A program made the translations under genes and the position numbers. DNA of 64,000 bases from Amphibalanus amphitrite (lineage: Eukaryota > Arthropoda > Thecostraca > Balanomorpha > Balanidae). Location of the stretch: assembly GCF_019059575.1 (NCBI RefSeq), contig NW_024882308.1, forward strand, positions 267,915-331,914, given 5' to 3'. The notes under the pieces are model-generated. The model worked only from the letters and a program-made list of their open reading frames with translations. It made no database searches and was not told where the DNA came from. Below, in pieces: positions 31,701 through 36,505 of the stretch. Every line of letters begins with the position of its first letter. Position 1 is the first letter of the stretch.

Positions 31701-33306
31701 TTCTGATCATCACATAGAAGATATAGACCGATTTTGATGATTTTTGGTTGGTATTATATTTGGTTCTTAAGAACAATGTTCCCGCAAAGAGAACCCTGAG
31801 AAGTGGTTCTATCTTATGTAGGAGAGACTTAGAAGTAAAAAAGATGAGTATTGGGCCCATTGAGGACCGAACCGTCCTCCAACTAATGCATTTGAAACGG
31901 TATCTCACTGAGAAAATACATCAAGAACGTGAAATTAGTTTATGGCGAGGAAAGCCCATCTCATGCTCTTACCGAAAATGAAGAAATAATTTTCAACTTG
32001 GTTGCATGGCCCTTGCAGGGGAGTCAAGAAGTGAGTGACTACCAGTGACTGACAAGGTGGTGACTGTGAAGGAAGTGGAGGACCACATCCTTACAGATCG
32101 TCTTGTGACCTTTCATATGATTGTGCAACAGAAAGGTCTCAATGCTGGCAGTGCCTGAAAATATTATCAGCGAAGAACTACAGACGATAAAGGAGTCAGC
32201 CCGCTTAGAAGTTCGTGTGTCTACTTTGTTCAAGAGAAAAATGCGTCTTGCCCTTTCCAAAGGAAAACTAGGCCTTTTTTAGGAAATTGAAGACATCTTC
32301 GATCATTTGATGACTTGTGACGAATGCTGGGTCTATGTGTATGATCCAGAGACAAAAAGATGATCAAGAAGTTTAAGCACGGCACATCTGTCCTTCTTAA
32401 AAGGCGAAGATGCAGAAGCCGATATGGAAGGTCAATGCTATCAGTGTTCTGGATCTGGCGTAGGATAGTCATTACCGACTGTCTTGATGATGGTCGGAAT
32501 TGATAAGCAAGCACTACTGCACACTTTTGAAGAAGTTGCGAGATGGCCTCAAGTAGAATCGCCGCAAAAAAAGCCAAGAAAGATGTTTTATCCGCACCGA
32601 CAGCGCCCCCGCCCATTCGTCCTGAGCTGCGATTGAAGAAACTACATGATGTGGACATTAAATCCTACTGCATCTAAGAAATTCACCTGACCGGGTATTA
32701 ACTGACTCTTGATAGTTACGGGAGATGAAGAATCCATAGTATGGCCGGTGATTTAAGGACAGAAATGACGTCATTGATGAGGTGGAGCAGTGATTTACGG
32801 GACAGTGCGAATGTCCTACAATGACCGCCTGAGGCAGCTCAAGAAACGATGCAATAAGTTTGCGGTCGTGTGTGGTGACTTATTAAGAAGTAATGAACAT
32901 CATGTAAAAAAATCAAATTTCTATCACATCTAATTCATGGTGATGATCAGAACTTTTCGATACCCCCTCGTATGAATTTACCTATAAAAAGAACCGAAGT
33001 ACGTGATTTTGTGACTTTTCAACAGCCGCTAACGGCTTGTCGCTGCGAGGTCCAGGAGCAGAGCTAGGGGGTTGGGGCGCCCAAATATCCCTCTCGCCTC
33101 GATGCGTGATGATGCGATCAGTGCCCTGGTGTGGGCTAGCACGTAGGAATCGCGGAGTCGCGTAATCCTCGTATTATTTAATTATGGCTGTTCGCCCCCG
33201 TGACGGCCGCCTGGTCCGTGTTCCAGCCGGCGTCAAGGCGGGTCTGCTCGGCGGCGCGGGGTTCGCCGTCTTCTCCGCCGCCATCGAGTACTACATGCGC
33301 AGCTGA
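7447..33306 (+). CDS. TIMM22: TIM22, mitochondrial inner-membrane carrier translocase subunit (5 coding exons)
   Basis: TIM22 forms the core channel of the complex that inserts carrier proteins and other multi-spanning proteins into the mitochondrial inner membrane. Coding exons are 7447-7708, 13343-13434, 19193-19288, 23980-24052 and 33227-33306; their phases join without a stop into 200 aa, close to the usual family length of about 195. The Tim17/22/23 fold shows as four glycine-rich hydrophobic segments. Recognisable blocks are ESCPFKAG (Cys77), the [13 protein letters not shown] stretch, [35 protein letters not shown] and [14 protein letters not shown] at the C-terminus. Cys77 and Cys146 or Cys147 are candidates for the disulfide known in Tim22. 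The start ATG lies 5 bases after a TTTGCAG acceptor-like site, so a 5' UTR exon upstream is likely but was not located. Introns of 4.7-9.2 kb are filled with transposons. Confidence 0.93.
7709..8326. other. TIM22 intron 1, first part: no gene
   Basis: Intronic sequence following the exon 1 donor. Two TCTACGTCGCC...GGCGTAGA-like blocks at about 8060-8120 and 8220-8260 face each other, forming a loose inverted repeat (GTCTCTAGGACGACGAAGATTC against GAATCTTCGTCGTCTAAGAGAC, each read in pieces). This is probably a small foldback element. Nothing else is recognisable. Confidence 0.4.
8330..8657. mobile_element. Left part of a TTAA-family element, cut by a later insertion
   Basis: It starts CCCGCGCCCCACTGGGGTCT and follows the 1852-3028 element closely through its G/C palindrome and the block ending TACCAAACTTG. 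It breaks at 8657, where another transposon has inserted. A short continuation (TACTTTGATTTTCA) reappears at 11744-11757, so the two pieces were once joined. The TTAA before the TIR has become TCAA. Confidence 0.75.
8828..9511 (+). mobile_element. Helitron-like non-autonomous element, copy A
   Basis: It starts TCATTACGGAGCGAGCG and ends with a small hairpin (CGCC-CCAAAA-GGCG), TTATA and CTGG, followed by T. The TC start, 3' hairpin and CTRR end are hallmarks of Helitrons. It lies in the left TIR of the 8658-11735 element, whose right TIR keeps the unoccupied version of the site at about 11560. Inside, a roughly 127-bp unit is repeated and GCACGTGCGCACGTGC occurs at 9186 and 9313. It has no coding capacity. 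Confidence 0.65.
9584..11126. mobile_element. TTAA-type element, CCCTCGCCC subfamily, hosting Helitron-like copy B
   Basis: The termini are CCCTCGCCC at 9584 and GGGCGAGGG at 11126, followed by TTAA (11127-11130); the left target has decayed to TTGA. Near the right end is a palindromic GTCCGTTCGACC core leading into a C run. The interior resembles 27660-28527 (blocks CTAGAGCTTCGCGG and GTGTTGCCCGTGACGAGAGG) and holds many AGGTCA motifs. There is no ORF. Confidence 0.65.
10148..10847 (+). mobile_element. Helitron-like non-autonomous element, copy B
   Basis: A sister of copy A, with the same TCATTACGGAGCGAGCG start and the same 3' hairpin plus CTGG end. It sits between A (10147) and T (10848), the insertion preference of Helitrons. 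A GGCC tract near the 5' end is expanded compared with copy A. GCACGTGCGCACGTGC occurs at 10522 and 10649, the same 127-bp spacing as in copy A. Confidence 0.65.
11757..12260 (-). mobile_element. Helitron-like element, truncated copy D
   Basis: Read on the minus strand, it starts TGATTACGAGCGAGCGAGCG at about 12260 and matches the 54924-56745 element, including the block around GTGGCACGTGCCACG and the GCACGTGCGCACGTGC palindrome (11772-11787). It is truncated at 11757, before the 3' hairpin. Confidence 0.6.
12261..13342. other. TIM22 intron 1, last part: transposon fragments
   Basis: No gene is present. The block at about 12258-12640, rich in AGGTCA and containing TATAACTCC and GAGATACAGA, resembles 34790-34900, so both derive from one element family. 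A polypyrimidine tract (TTTTTTCTCTCC) and AG at 13341-13342 form the exon 2 acceptor. Confidence 0.5.
13343..13434 (+). CDS. TIMM22: TIM22 coding exon 2
   Basis: Encodes the end of codon 88 and residues 89-118: the glycine-rich first membrane segment ([13 protein letters not shown]) and the start of the intermembrane-space loop up to TARE. The exon is bounded by CTCTCCAG and a GAG/GTATCC donor and ends in phase 0. Confidence 0.9.
13600..14098. repeat. TTGATTCA / TGAATCAA simple repeat in both orientations
   Basis: About 500 bp crowded with TTGATTCA and its complement TGAATCAA in irregular order, mixed with A-rich stretches. Because the units alternate in orientation, the region could form many small hairpins. 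There is no coding potential. It lies in TIM22 intron 2, just before a hAT-type element. Confidence 0.75.
14148..14435. mobile_element. hAT-type MITE with GACTCC core; target copy later split by another element
   Basis: Inverted ends CAGGGCTGCGGAGTCG and CGACTCCGCAGCCCTG enclose repeats of GACTCC. The 8-bp target CTTTAAGG lies at 14140-14147. On the right side the copy CTTTAA.. is interrupted exactly at its TTAA by the element 14442-15629, and the remaining GG follows that element at 15634-15635. The 8-bp duplication and CAGGG terminus fit hAT. The Arg/Ser-rich frames through the repeat are artefacts. Confidence 0.75.
14442..15629. mobile_element. TTAA-flanked element, TGTTTGAACA subfamily (1188 bp)
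   Basis: TTAA lies at 14438-14441 and 15630-15633. The TIRs begin CCCGCGCCCTGCTGGGGG and end with the complement. A G run, TGTTTGAACA and a C run lie inside the left end, and the same palindrome lies inside the right end. Another notable block is GGCGGCGCTCCGCGCCGCC at 15541-15559. It has the same length as, and is nearly identical to, 36620-37807. Dense AGGTCA motifs, no ORF. Confidence 0.85.
15880..16133. mobile_element. Fragment of a TTAA-family element (right end)
   Basis: It ends CCCGGCGCGGG followed by TTAA (16134-16137), with a G run, TGTTCAGACA and a C run at about 16065-16095. This is the core of the 14442 subfamily with changes. The left half is missing. AGGTCA motifs occur around 15940. 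Confidence 0.6.
16272..16399. mobile_element. Short GACTCC hAT-type MITE
   Basis: Ends CTGGGCTGCGGAGTCG and CGACTCCGCAGCCCTG enclose GACTCC repeats. The flanking 8-mers GTCCAACG (16264-16271) and GTCCAACT (16400-16407) match at seven of eight positions, as expected for a hAT target duplication. It belongs to the same family as 14148-14435 and 33600-33813. Confidence 0.65.
16440..16530. mobile_element. hAT-like terminal fragment (CAGGGGTCGACAGCCTACG)
   Basis: CAGGGGTCGACAGCCTACG followed by GGGCCGAATCCGGCCC and CATCCGGCCCGCGG is very like the end of widespread animal hAT elements that start CAGGGGTCGGCAACC. The opposite end was not found nearby, so it is treated as a remnant. Confidence 0.5.
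16531..17637. other. TIM22 intron 2: remnants of further small elements
   Basis: No gene. At 16746 a TTAACCCTATAATTAGTGGC end precedes a G run, CTGTTTACG and a C run, which fits another member of the G/C-tract family; its right end was not located. Around 17085-17310, CATAGGCGGAT faces ATCCGCCTAT, suggesting a small inverted-repeat element of about 220 bp. Confidence 0.4.
17638..18450. mobile_element. Mariner-type MITE, 813 bp
   Basis: The left end is CCGGGTGGCCCAGAAAAAAC and the right end is the complement of CCGGGTGGCCCAAAAAAAAC. Each is bordered by TA (17636-17637 and 18451-18452), the target of Tc1/mariner elements. The interior has no transposase frame, so it is an internally unrelated or deleted derivative. 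Confidence 0.75.
18453..19192. other. TIM22 intron 2, last part: nothing recognised
   Basis: AT-rich, with many GATC-containing words (AGATCT, GATCTCA) between 18590 and 19000. No gene or clear repeat boundary was found. The intron ends with CTGCCACCAG, which is the exon 3 acceptor. Confidence 0.5.
19193..19288 (+). CDS. TIMM22: TIM22 coding exon 3
   Basis: Encodes residues 119-150 in phase 0: [11 protein letters not shown], then the second conserved segment [21 protein letters not shown]. The cysteine pair at 146-147 is the region that holds the second conserved cysteine of Tim22. The donor is TCG/GTGAGT. Confidence 0.92.
19465..19864. mobile_element. TA-bordered MITE with TTCGACCCTCACTGTAA ends
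   Basis: The left end reads TATAGTTCG, a T run, then AGTTCGACCCTCACTGTAA and TTGAACACAGCACG. The right end is the complement (ATGTTCAAAAAGATATTTAC, AGTGAGGGTCGAACT). TIRs are at least 70 bp. It has no coding capacity and is a tandem neighbour of a second copy at 19865-20530. Confidence 0.65.
19865..20530. mobile_element. Second MITE of the same family, with a nested small element
   Basis: The left end (AAGTTCGACCCTCACTGTAAA, read in pieces) and the right end (TTACAGTGTGGGTCAAACTT) match the neighbour at 19465-19864. A further element at about 20196-20421 lies inside, with ends CTACGTTTCCATGACAC and TGTCATGGAAACGTAG. Confidence 0.6.
20531..22690. other. TIM22 intron 3: no gene; one TTAA-family end
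   Basis: Mostly unassigned DNA. At 21333 a TTAACCCGCGCCCCACTGGGG end with a G run appears for only about 60 bp, then homology stops, so it is a truncated member of the TTAA family. The segment just before 22691 is GC-rich and continues, after the hAT at 22691-23922, directly into the exon 4 acceptor region. Confidence 0.45.
22691..23922. mobile_element. hAT-type element, 1232 bp, perfect 8-bp target duplication
   Basis: CCTGTGCC is duplicated at 22683-22690 and 23923-23930. The ends are CAGGGTTGTTACGAGC and AACAACCCTG, with GGGTTTTT / AAAAACCC repeats just inside. It lies about 50 bp upstream of the exon 4 acceptor, inside intron 3. No transposase ORF is seen, so it is non-autonomous. Confidence 0.8.
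23980..24052 (+). CDS. TIMM22: TIM22 coding exon 4
   Basis: Encodes residues 151-174 and one base of codon 175: YRAKDDLRN, then [14 protein letters not shown], the third membrane segment with the GxxxG-type pattern of the family. The acceptor is TCGTTGCAG and the donor is GAG/GTGAGT. Its phase (1) fits exon 5. Confidence 0.93.
24375..24387. repeat. Direct repeat flanking the Penelope palindrome, left copy
   Basis: CAATATAAACGTA abuts the left arm. The same 13 bases occur at 27476-27488, 30 bp beyond the right arm. This is a candidate target-site duplication; Penelope-like elements make duplications of variable length. Confidence 0.5.
24402..24434 (-). ncRNA. Hammerhead-ribozyme-like motif, left arm
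   Basis: On the minus strand the core CTGATGA is followed by a short stem (GCCATG/CATGGT with one G-T pair, loop AATAGA) and GAAAC. CUGANGA-stem-GAAA is the conserved core of hammerhead ribozymes, which are known in the terminal repeats of Penelope-like elements. A minimal stem III and the cleavage triplet could not be fixed with certainty, and stem I pairing is weak. Confidence 0.5.
24787..25884 (-). CDS. Penelope-like element: C-terminal reverse transcriptase plus GIY-YIG endonuclease (left arm)
   Basis: A 365-aa open frame. It opens at the catalytic YIDDIF motif of the reverse transcriptase (residues 4-9), so the upstream RT fingers and palm are missing. The thumb region follows ([20 protein letters not shown]). 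Near residue 230 is a Cys-rich knot ([11 protein letters not shown]). The C-terminal GIY-YIG nuclease shows [18 protein letters not shown] and GRIQNH. Penelope-like elements use this pair for target-primed reverse transcription. The frame is intact but N-terminally truncated at the palindrome centre, so autonomous activity is unlikely. It differs from the right arm at a few residues (for example T for A in VLTKKQ and C for Y in RMCSSS). Confidence 0.88.
   Translation of the reverse strand: MRRYIDDIFGIWLHGEQELVRFHERANQIHPRIQVDLRTSHSQIEFLDVLVQLGTDGRLSTDLHVKSTDSKSYLHFDSDHPIHTKKAVPYGLGLRIKRICTNETDFSKHKDNLKKRLLEREYPQTVVDREFKKLDSVNREQLLSDRPSNKTEGRVPMAVTYSKFLPNIRTVLTKKQHLLHRSHRLREVFPGQPMVAYKRGRNLRDILVHAKTRRIVSKKGDSKPESCGKQCVICRRMCSSSDRVRGPGEGRVTTCDRTIGCKSVNVIYGIWCNVCECVCYVGETGGNLYGRIQNHLSSVRVSNPTVALPVRHHFCTPDHSVDDLRVVGLERVWMQNVDYRRVREKRWMHLLGTYDGTAGLNKRFG
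25917..27044 (+). CDS. Penelope-like element: C-terminal reverse transcriptase plus GIY-YIG endonuclease (right arm)
   Basis: A mirror copy of the left-arm frame. It is open for 375 codons because it keeps a few more RT residues ([13 protein letters not shown]) before the catalytic aspartates. Everything after YIDDIF matches the left arm except scattered changes. The first residues before KPL come from the spacer, so the annotated ATG is probably not a natural start. The stop is followed by a C run and about 400 bp of 3' region with the hammerhead-like motif. Confidence 0.88.
   Translation: MSHASLKPLIYWRYIDDIFGIWLHGEQELVRFHERANQIHPRIQVDLRTSHSQIEFLDVLVQLGTDGRLSTDLHVKSTDSKSYLHFDSDHPIHTKKAVPYGLGLRIKRICTNETDFSKHKDNLKKRLLEREYPQTVVDREFKKLDSVNREQLLSDRPSNKTEGRVPMAVTYSKFLPNIRTVLAKKQHLLHRSHRLREVFPGQPMVAYKRGRNLRDILVHAKTRRIVSKKGDSKPESCGKQCVICRRMYSSSDRVRGPGEGRVTTYDRTIGCKSVNVIYGIWCNVCECVCYVGETGGNLYGRIQNHLSSVRVSNPTVALPVRHHFCTPDHSVDDLRVVGLERVWMQNVDYRRVREKRWMHLLGTYDGTAGLNKRFG
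27398..27430 (+). ncRNA. Hammerhead-ribozyme-like motif, right arm
   Basis: CTGATGA, the stem GCCATG/CATGGT with loop AATACA, then GAAACGT. It is the mirror copy of 24402-24434 and differs only in the loop. It lies downstream of the endonuclease frame, as in other Penelope-like elements. Confidence 0.5.
27476..27488. repeat. Direct repeat flanking the Penelope palindrome, right copy
   Basis: CAATATAAACGTA, identical to 24375-24387. Thirty bases of non-palindromic DNA separate it from the right arm, perhaps an end of the element that is missing from the left arm. Confidence 0.5.
27660..28527. mobile_element. TTAA-type element, CCCTCGCCC subfamily, copy inside the hAT
   Basis: The left end is a G run, TCGAACGGA and a C run (27661-27693). 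The right end is GAGTCCAACGGAC with a C run, then GGGCGAGGG at about 28518-28526. The interior (CTAGCTCGATCATGGGCG, CGAGACCATGTTTGGCCGG) matches 9584-11126 in the opposite orientation. AGGTCA motifs are frequent at 27790-28010. The flanking TTAA copies are not clean. Confidence 0.55.
28531..29259. mobile_element. Truncated TGTTTGAACA-subfamily element
   Basis: Sequence from GCGTTCGAAAGAGCGT-like words through CAGCGCCGCGGAGAAGCGC to GGGTGTTCAAACACCCCC follows the 14442-15629 element with more divergence and internal loss. Both TIR tips are gone. It ends close to the hAT right terminus. Confidence 0.6.
29530..30686. mobile_element. TTAA-type element, CCCGGCAGGCGGTGGG subfamily
   Basis: TTAA (29526-29529) is followed by CCCGGCAGGCGGTGGG. 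A G run, GGGCATTTTTGCC and a C run lie at about 29575-29600; near the right end is a G run, GAATGCC and a C run at about 30657-30678, followed by CCCACCGCCTGG. The last bases of the right TIR and the second TTAA are lost. AGGTCA motifs occur at 29690-30040. There is no ORF. Confidence 0.6.
30861..30974. repeat. Perfect 39-bp inverted repeat with 36-base loop
   Basis: GAGCCGCGATTTTGGCAGCA... (30861-30899) is exactly complementary to 30936-30974. The outer A run and T run (30842-30852 and about 30982-30991) extend the arms imperfectly. A degraded relative is visible at about 60935-61010. The region lies in TIM22 intron 4 and its transcript would form a strong hairpin. Confidence 0.85.
31000..31680. 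mobile_element. Fragments of two G/C-tract elements
   Basis: 31000-31227 resembles the right part of the CCCTCGCCC subfamily and ends GGCGAGGG followed by TTAA (31227-31230). At 31440 a TTAATCCTCGTCCCGCTGGGG end with a long G run begins another fragment that runs to the mariner insertion. Neither has a matching opposite end. Confidence 0.5.
31683..32970 (+). mobile_element. Mariner element, 1288 bp, TA-flanked
   Basis: The left end CGAGGGGGTATCGAAAAG (continuing TTCTGATCATCAC) is matched by the complement at 32940-32970. TA lies at 31681-31682 and 32971-32972. The length of about 1.3 kb is normal for full-size mariner. The transposase inside is broken (see the pseudogene entry). Confidence 0.85.
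31840..32690 (+). pseudogene. Decayed mariner transposase
   Basis: Plus-strand segments in shifting frames resemble mariner transposase: [20 protein letters not shown] near 31865 (N-terminal helix-turn-helix region) and [18 protein letters not shown] near 32305, the block around one catalytic aspartate. Frameshifts and stops separate them, so no active enzyme is made. The long minus-strand frame at 32230-32658 is antisense to this and is ignored. Confidence 0.7.
32973..33226. other. End of TIM22 intron 4
   Basis: A short remnant of a G/C-tract element (CCGCTAACGGCTTGTCGC... GGCGCCC) is followed by unique sequence. The acceptor is GTGTTCCAG at 33218-33226. Confidence 0.5.
33227..33306 (+). 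CDS. TIMM22: TIM22 coding exon 5, with stop
   Basis: Completes codon 175 (Ala) and encodes residues 176-200: [20 protein letters not shown] and YYMRS, then TGA. This is the fourth membrane segment and the conserved C-terminus of Tim22 (family consensus ends near YYLR). No canonical AATAAA was found in the next 170 bp. Confidence 0.93.
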
Positions 33307-33599
33307 GTCCCGGTGACTCGGGGGCCGGCCGCGCCTGGGAACTGGGTGGGCCAGGCGACCAGCGGAACGCCAGCGCTCCGCTACCGCCAATCGGATATGT
33401 GAAGTGTGACACGTCGTTATGTTAAGAGCGGAATGACTCAGTGATAAAGATAGGCATTGTTAGTGTTCTGTGCCACATGTGCAAATACAGTGCAAGTAAA
33501 AAAAAAAAAAGGTTTATCCGTTGTATCCTCGCTTCAGAGGGGTGGAGGATGATTCGCCATGATAGGCAGGTAACCTGCCTTAGGATCAGGGATGGCCAG
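33307..33599. other. Probable TIM22 3' UTR and spacer
   Basis: GC-rich for about 80 bp after the stop, then neutral, with an A run at about 33500-33511. No gene seen. The true polyadenylation site is not evident. Confidence 0.4.
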
Positions 33600-33813
33600 C
33601 AGGGCTGCGGAGCGGAGTCGGTGGATTTTCGGTGACTCCAACTCCGACTCTGGCTTCCAAAAACCAACTCCGACTCCGACTCCGGGCAGAACTGTCGACT
33701 CCGACTCCGACTACAACTCAGACTCCGGCTCCGATTTCCAAAATCAACTCCGACTCCGATGCCGGTCAGAACTGTCGACTCCGACCGACTCCGACTCCGA
33801 CTCCGCAGTCCTG
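33600..33813. mobile_element. GACTCC hAT-type MITE
   Basis: Ends CAGGGCTGCGGAGCGG and CGACTCCGCAGTCCTG enclose GACTCC repeats. The flanking 8-mers ATGGCCAG and GTAGCCAG match at six of eight positions, a weathered target duplication. Arg/Ser-rich and Thr/Pro-rich frames over it are repeat artefacts. Confidence 0.65.
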
Positions 33814-33917
33814 GTAGCCAGTAACAATTGGTAGCACTATACCAAATGGGCGCCGGCTCAAAAACTACTTCCCCTAGGATTCCCATGTTAAATTGCCTTT
33901 TTTCTAACAAGGCTCAC

Positions 33918-35340
33918 GCTTAACACGCGCAGTGGAAGGGGGGGGGGGGATTTCGCCCACCCCTCCTGCTTTTCGCCAATAACTCGCGCTCAAGGGCGGA
34001 TCCAGGGTCAGCTGAAAGGTGGGGGGGGGGGGGGGGGCAAATGCCCATTAGGTTTTTCGCTAGGATAGGGCCCGCGGAACCTAACCTACCCCCAAATCCT
34101 ATTTTCTCCCCGGATTTCGGCCACTTCATTTTGTAAAGCTGCCAAAAATAAATTTCTTAAAAAATCACGTATCACTGACCATCAAGGCCGGGGGGGGGGA
34201 GGGAGGACCAACCTGGCTGCGCCCGTGCAAACACCAATCTGTGACATCATCCTAGGCTCTGCCCAACCGAACATCAAGTAGCGCCTTTTTTAACCCGCGC
34301 ACCGACGGGGGGGGGGGCGGATATCCGCCCCCTGAGGTTTTTCGCAAATAGCGGGAAAACCGCGGCGCTACGCGCCGCAAAATTTAGTACGACTATTCCC
34401 TCATCAATTTTACACATGGTGTGCAAGTTTGAACCTCCTACCTTTCAAGGTCAGGTCACCAGGTCACTTTGAATGACCCAACCTCAAGTCACTTTTTTGC
34501 AACTTTGTCACCGTGCCAGAGCTACAGTAGATGTCGGAGGCCTTTGAAAGTCGCAGGATGTTATTAGGTCATTAGTAGCTACAATTTGTATATCTCGGAA
34601 TTTTGATATCGGTGACCTAAGGTCAGGTCAATTTCGCGACCTCCCCATTATAAGTCAATGGGGGAAAAATCAACTCCCTGTTTTTACCACTAAAACGGGT
34701 CGGAATGGCCCCATATACCATACATGACTTCATATACGATCAACCTTCACTACCTTGAGGTCTGTTTTGCTGTTGGGCAGCTGTGAGGTCATGTGACGTC
34801 ATCAAAGGTCACCAGCGGTTTTTGGCCAATAACTCCGTACAGGAACAAGATACAGACGCGTGGATGGTCTCACTTAGTTCAGCTCGTCAAGACGCATCGA
34901 ATGATATACATGATGGGCTCAGCAAAATCTGTCGCCTCAAAAGCTCGGCTGAGCTATCAGAGGCCTAAGGTTCTCAAAAAATTTTGAAAGTATCCTCAAA
35001 GATCCGTGTGGCCCTTCAGAGGTCTACGCATGTGTAAGGTCCTCAAAGATCCCTGTGTGGGCCCACAGAGAATATGAACACCAGTGGGACTCTCAGAGGC
35101 CGGTTTGGGCCCTCTGAAGGCTTCTTGGAGCTCAGTGGAGCTCCTTCGGAGCCTGTGTGAAAAGTAAGCGGTCATGAGCCCTGTGGCACTTGAACGGTAC
35201 TTGAGTCTGTCGCAGGCATTTGACGAGAGTTGAGGAAGGCCCGAAGATTTAGTGTCACGCTTTGAACGCAAATTTTGTATCAGCACTTCAAAACTTATGA
35301 AAATCAGCTATAAAATGTAATAAAGAACCAACTAGGAACA
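33918..35340. mobile_element. Stack of truncated G/C-tract elements
   Basis: Three element ends follow each other: TTAACACGCGCAGTGG with a G run at 33918, a GGCGGATCCAGGG end with a long G run at 34005-34040, and TTAACCCGCGCACCGACGGGG with GCGGATATCCGC between G and C runs at 34290-34335. The last runs to about 34800 and resembles the right part of the TGTTTGAACA subfamily in reverse. From 34980 to 35250 short CTCAGAGG / CCTCTGAGAG words recur. No gene. Confidence 0.5.
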
Positions 35341-35929
35341 TGAAATGAATCACAGTATTGACATTTCCGAGTCTGGAGTCGGCGTCATTGACAATGTTGG
35401 CTTCTGCGACTCCGACTCTGGCTTGAACGAGTCTGACCTCACAGGCATTCTCAGAAAGGTACCCCCATTTTTCCCCGACTCCAAAATCTCATCGGATATG
35501 TATCGATCTCAGGGGGTGCCCGGTCCGAGGTTGGGGGGGGGGGCAAGCTGCCCCGCTTGCCCCCCCCCCCCCCCCCCCGTGGCGACTCTAATGGGGTCCA
35601 GTCAAAGCGTGCCTACTGAATTCAATTTTAAGGTCCCCTTTTTGAAGTGTGGTGACCCCCTGTCTAAGTTTCTTCCGCTGTCCGTTTGTAAGCTAGGAAG
35701 TTGACAGTCTGCCTCGTCCGAGCAGTTCGCGTTGTGCTGGGAACCCACCGAGGTGTAGGAACTATCAATTATTGCTTACAAACAATTATTAATTCATGCA
35801 GCATTACCGCTTGCATGGTATATTTAATCTCGCAGTATTTACTGGGGTTATTTAGAGCCGAAAAGTATGTACCATCAGGAAGTTGTGAAATGTTAGCTGA
35901 TTGTTTCGCGTGTGACGCGACTGTGACCC
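35341..35929. other. No gene; GACTCC remnant, C run and kinase 3' flank
   Basis: At 35370-35480 GAGTCTGGAGTCGG and CGACTCCGACTC are remnants of the GACTCC family. A G run and C run palindrome (GGGCAAGCTGCCCCGCTTGCCC) lies at 35533-35578. On the minus strand ATTAAA at 35823-35828 could be the polyadenylation signal of the kinase, about 100 bp after its stop. Confidence 0.4.
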
Positions 35930-36505
35930 TCAAGATCTGTTCATCCACTCGCACTGCTGCACCTGATCGGCCGTGAAGCGCTTGGTGAGGTCCGGCTCGA
36001 TCATTCTGGTGATCATGGTCTTAAGGTCGGGCGACATTTTGTCGCGCACCTTGCTGCGGAAGCTCCAGTTGCGGTTCAACTGGTCGCGCAGCATCTTATT
36101 GAGATTGCTGTCGTCGAACGGCATGGACGCGTTCACCATGATGTATACGATGACGCCCATGGACCAGACGTCGGCCATCTTCGGGTTGTAGGGCGTGCCC
36201 TTGACCACCTCCGGGGCGGCGTAGGCGGCCGAGCCGCAGTAGGTGTGACTCAGCACCCGCTTTCCCTCGGCGTCCACCACGTAGCGTGCAAAGCCCAGGT
36301 CGGCGATCTTGAGGTTGTGGTTCTTAGTGATGAGCACGTTCTCGCACTTGAGGTCGCGGTGGCAGATGTTGAGGTTATGCAGATAGATAAGTCCGCTGAT
36401 CATCTGCTGGACCCAGGCACGAGTTCGCGCCTCAGGGATCACGCCGTTCTTTTGAATATGTTCTAGCAGGTCGCCGTTCTCGGCGCACTGCATGAATATG
36501 TACAC
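35930..36505 (-). CDS. TSSK-type kinase exon 2 (catalytic core and stop)
   Basis: Encodes residues 94-284 from VYIFMQCAENGDLL to the stop. The acceptor is CATTTCAG on the minus strand. It carries HRDLKCEN, DLGFAR, the APE motif and the helical C-lobe. Confidence 0.9.
   Translation of the reverse strand: MYIFMQCAENGDLLEHIQKNGVIPEARTRAWVQQMISGLIYLHNLNICHRDLKCENVLITKNHNLKIADLGFARYVVDAEGKRVLSHTYCGSAAYAAPEVVKGTPYNPKMADVWSMGVIVYIMVNASMPFDDSNLNKMLRDQLNRNWSFRSKVRDKMSPDLKTMITRMIEPDLTKRFTADQVQQCEWMNRS

Noticed and set aside
32230-32658. 142-codon minus-strand frame
   Set aside because: It is antisense to the decayed mariner transposase and has no domain.
33422-33910. Second Arg/Ser-rich frame
   Set aside because: Same cause: a GACTCC MITE at 33600-33813.
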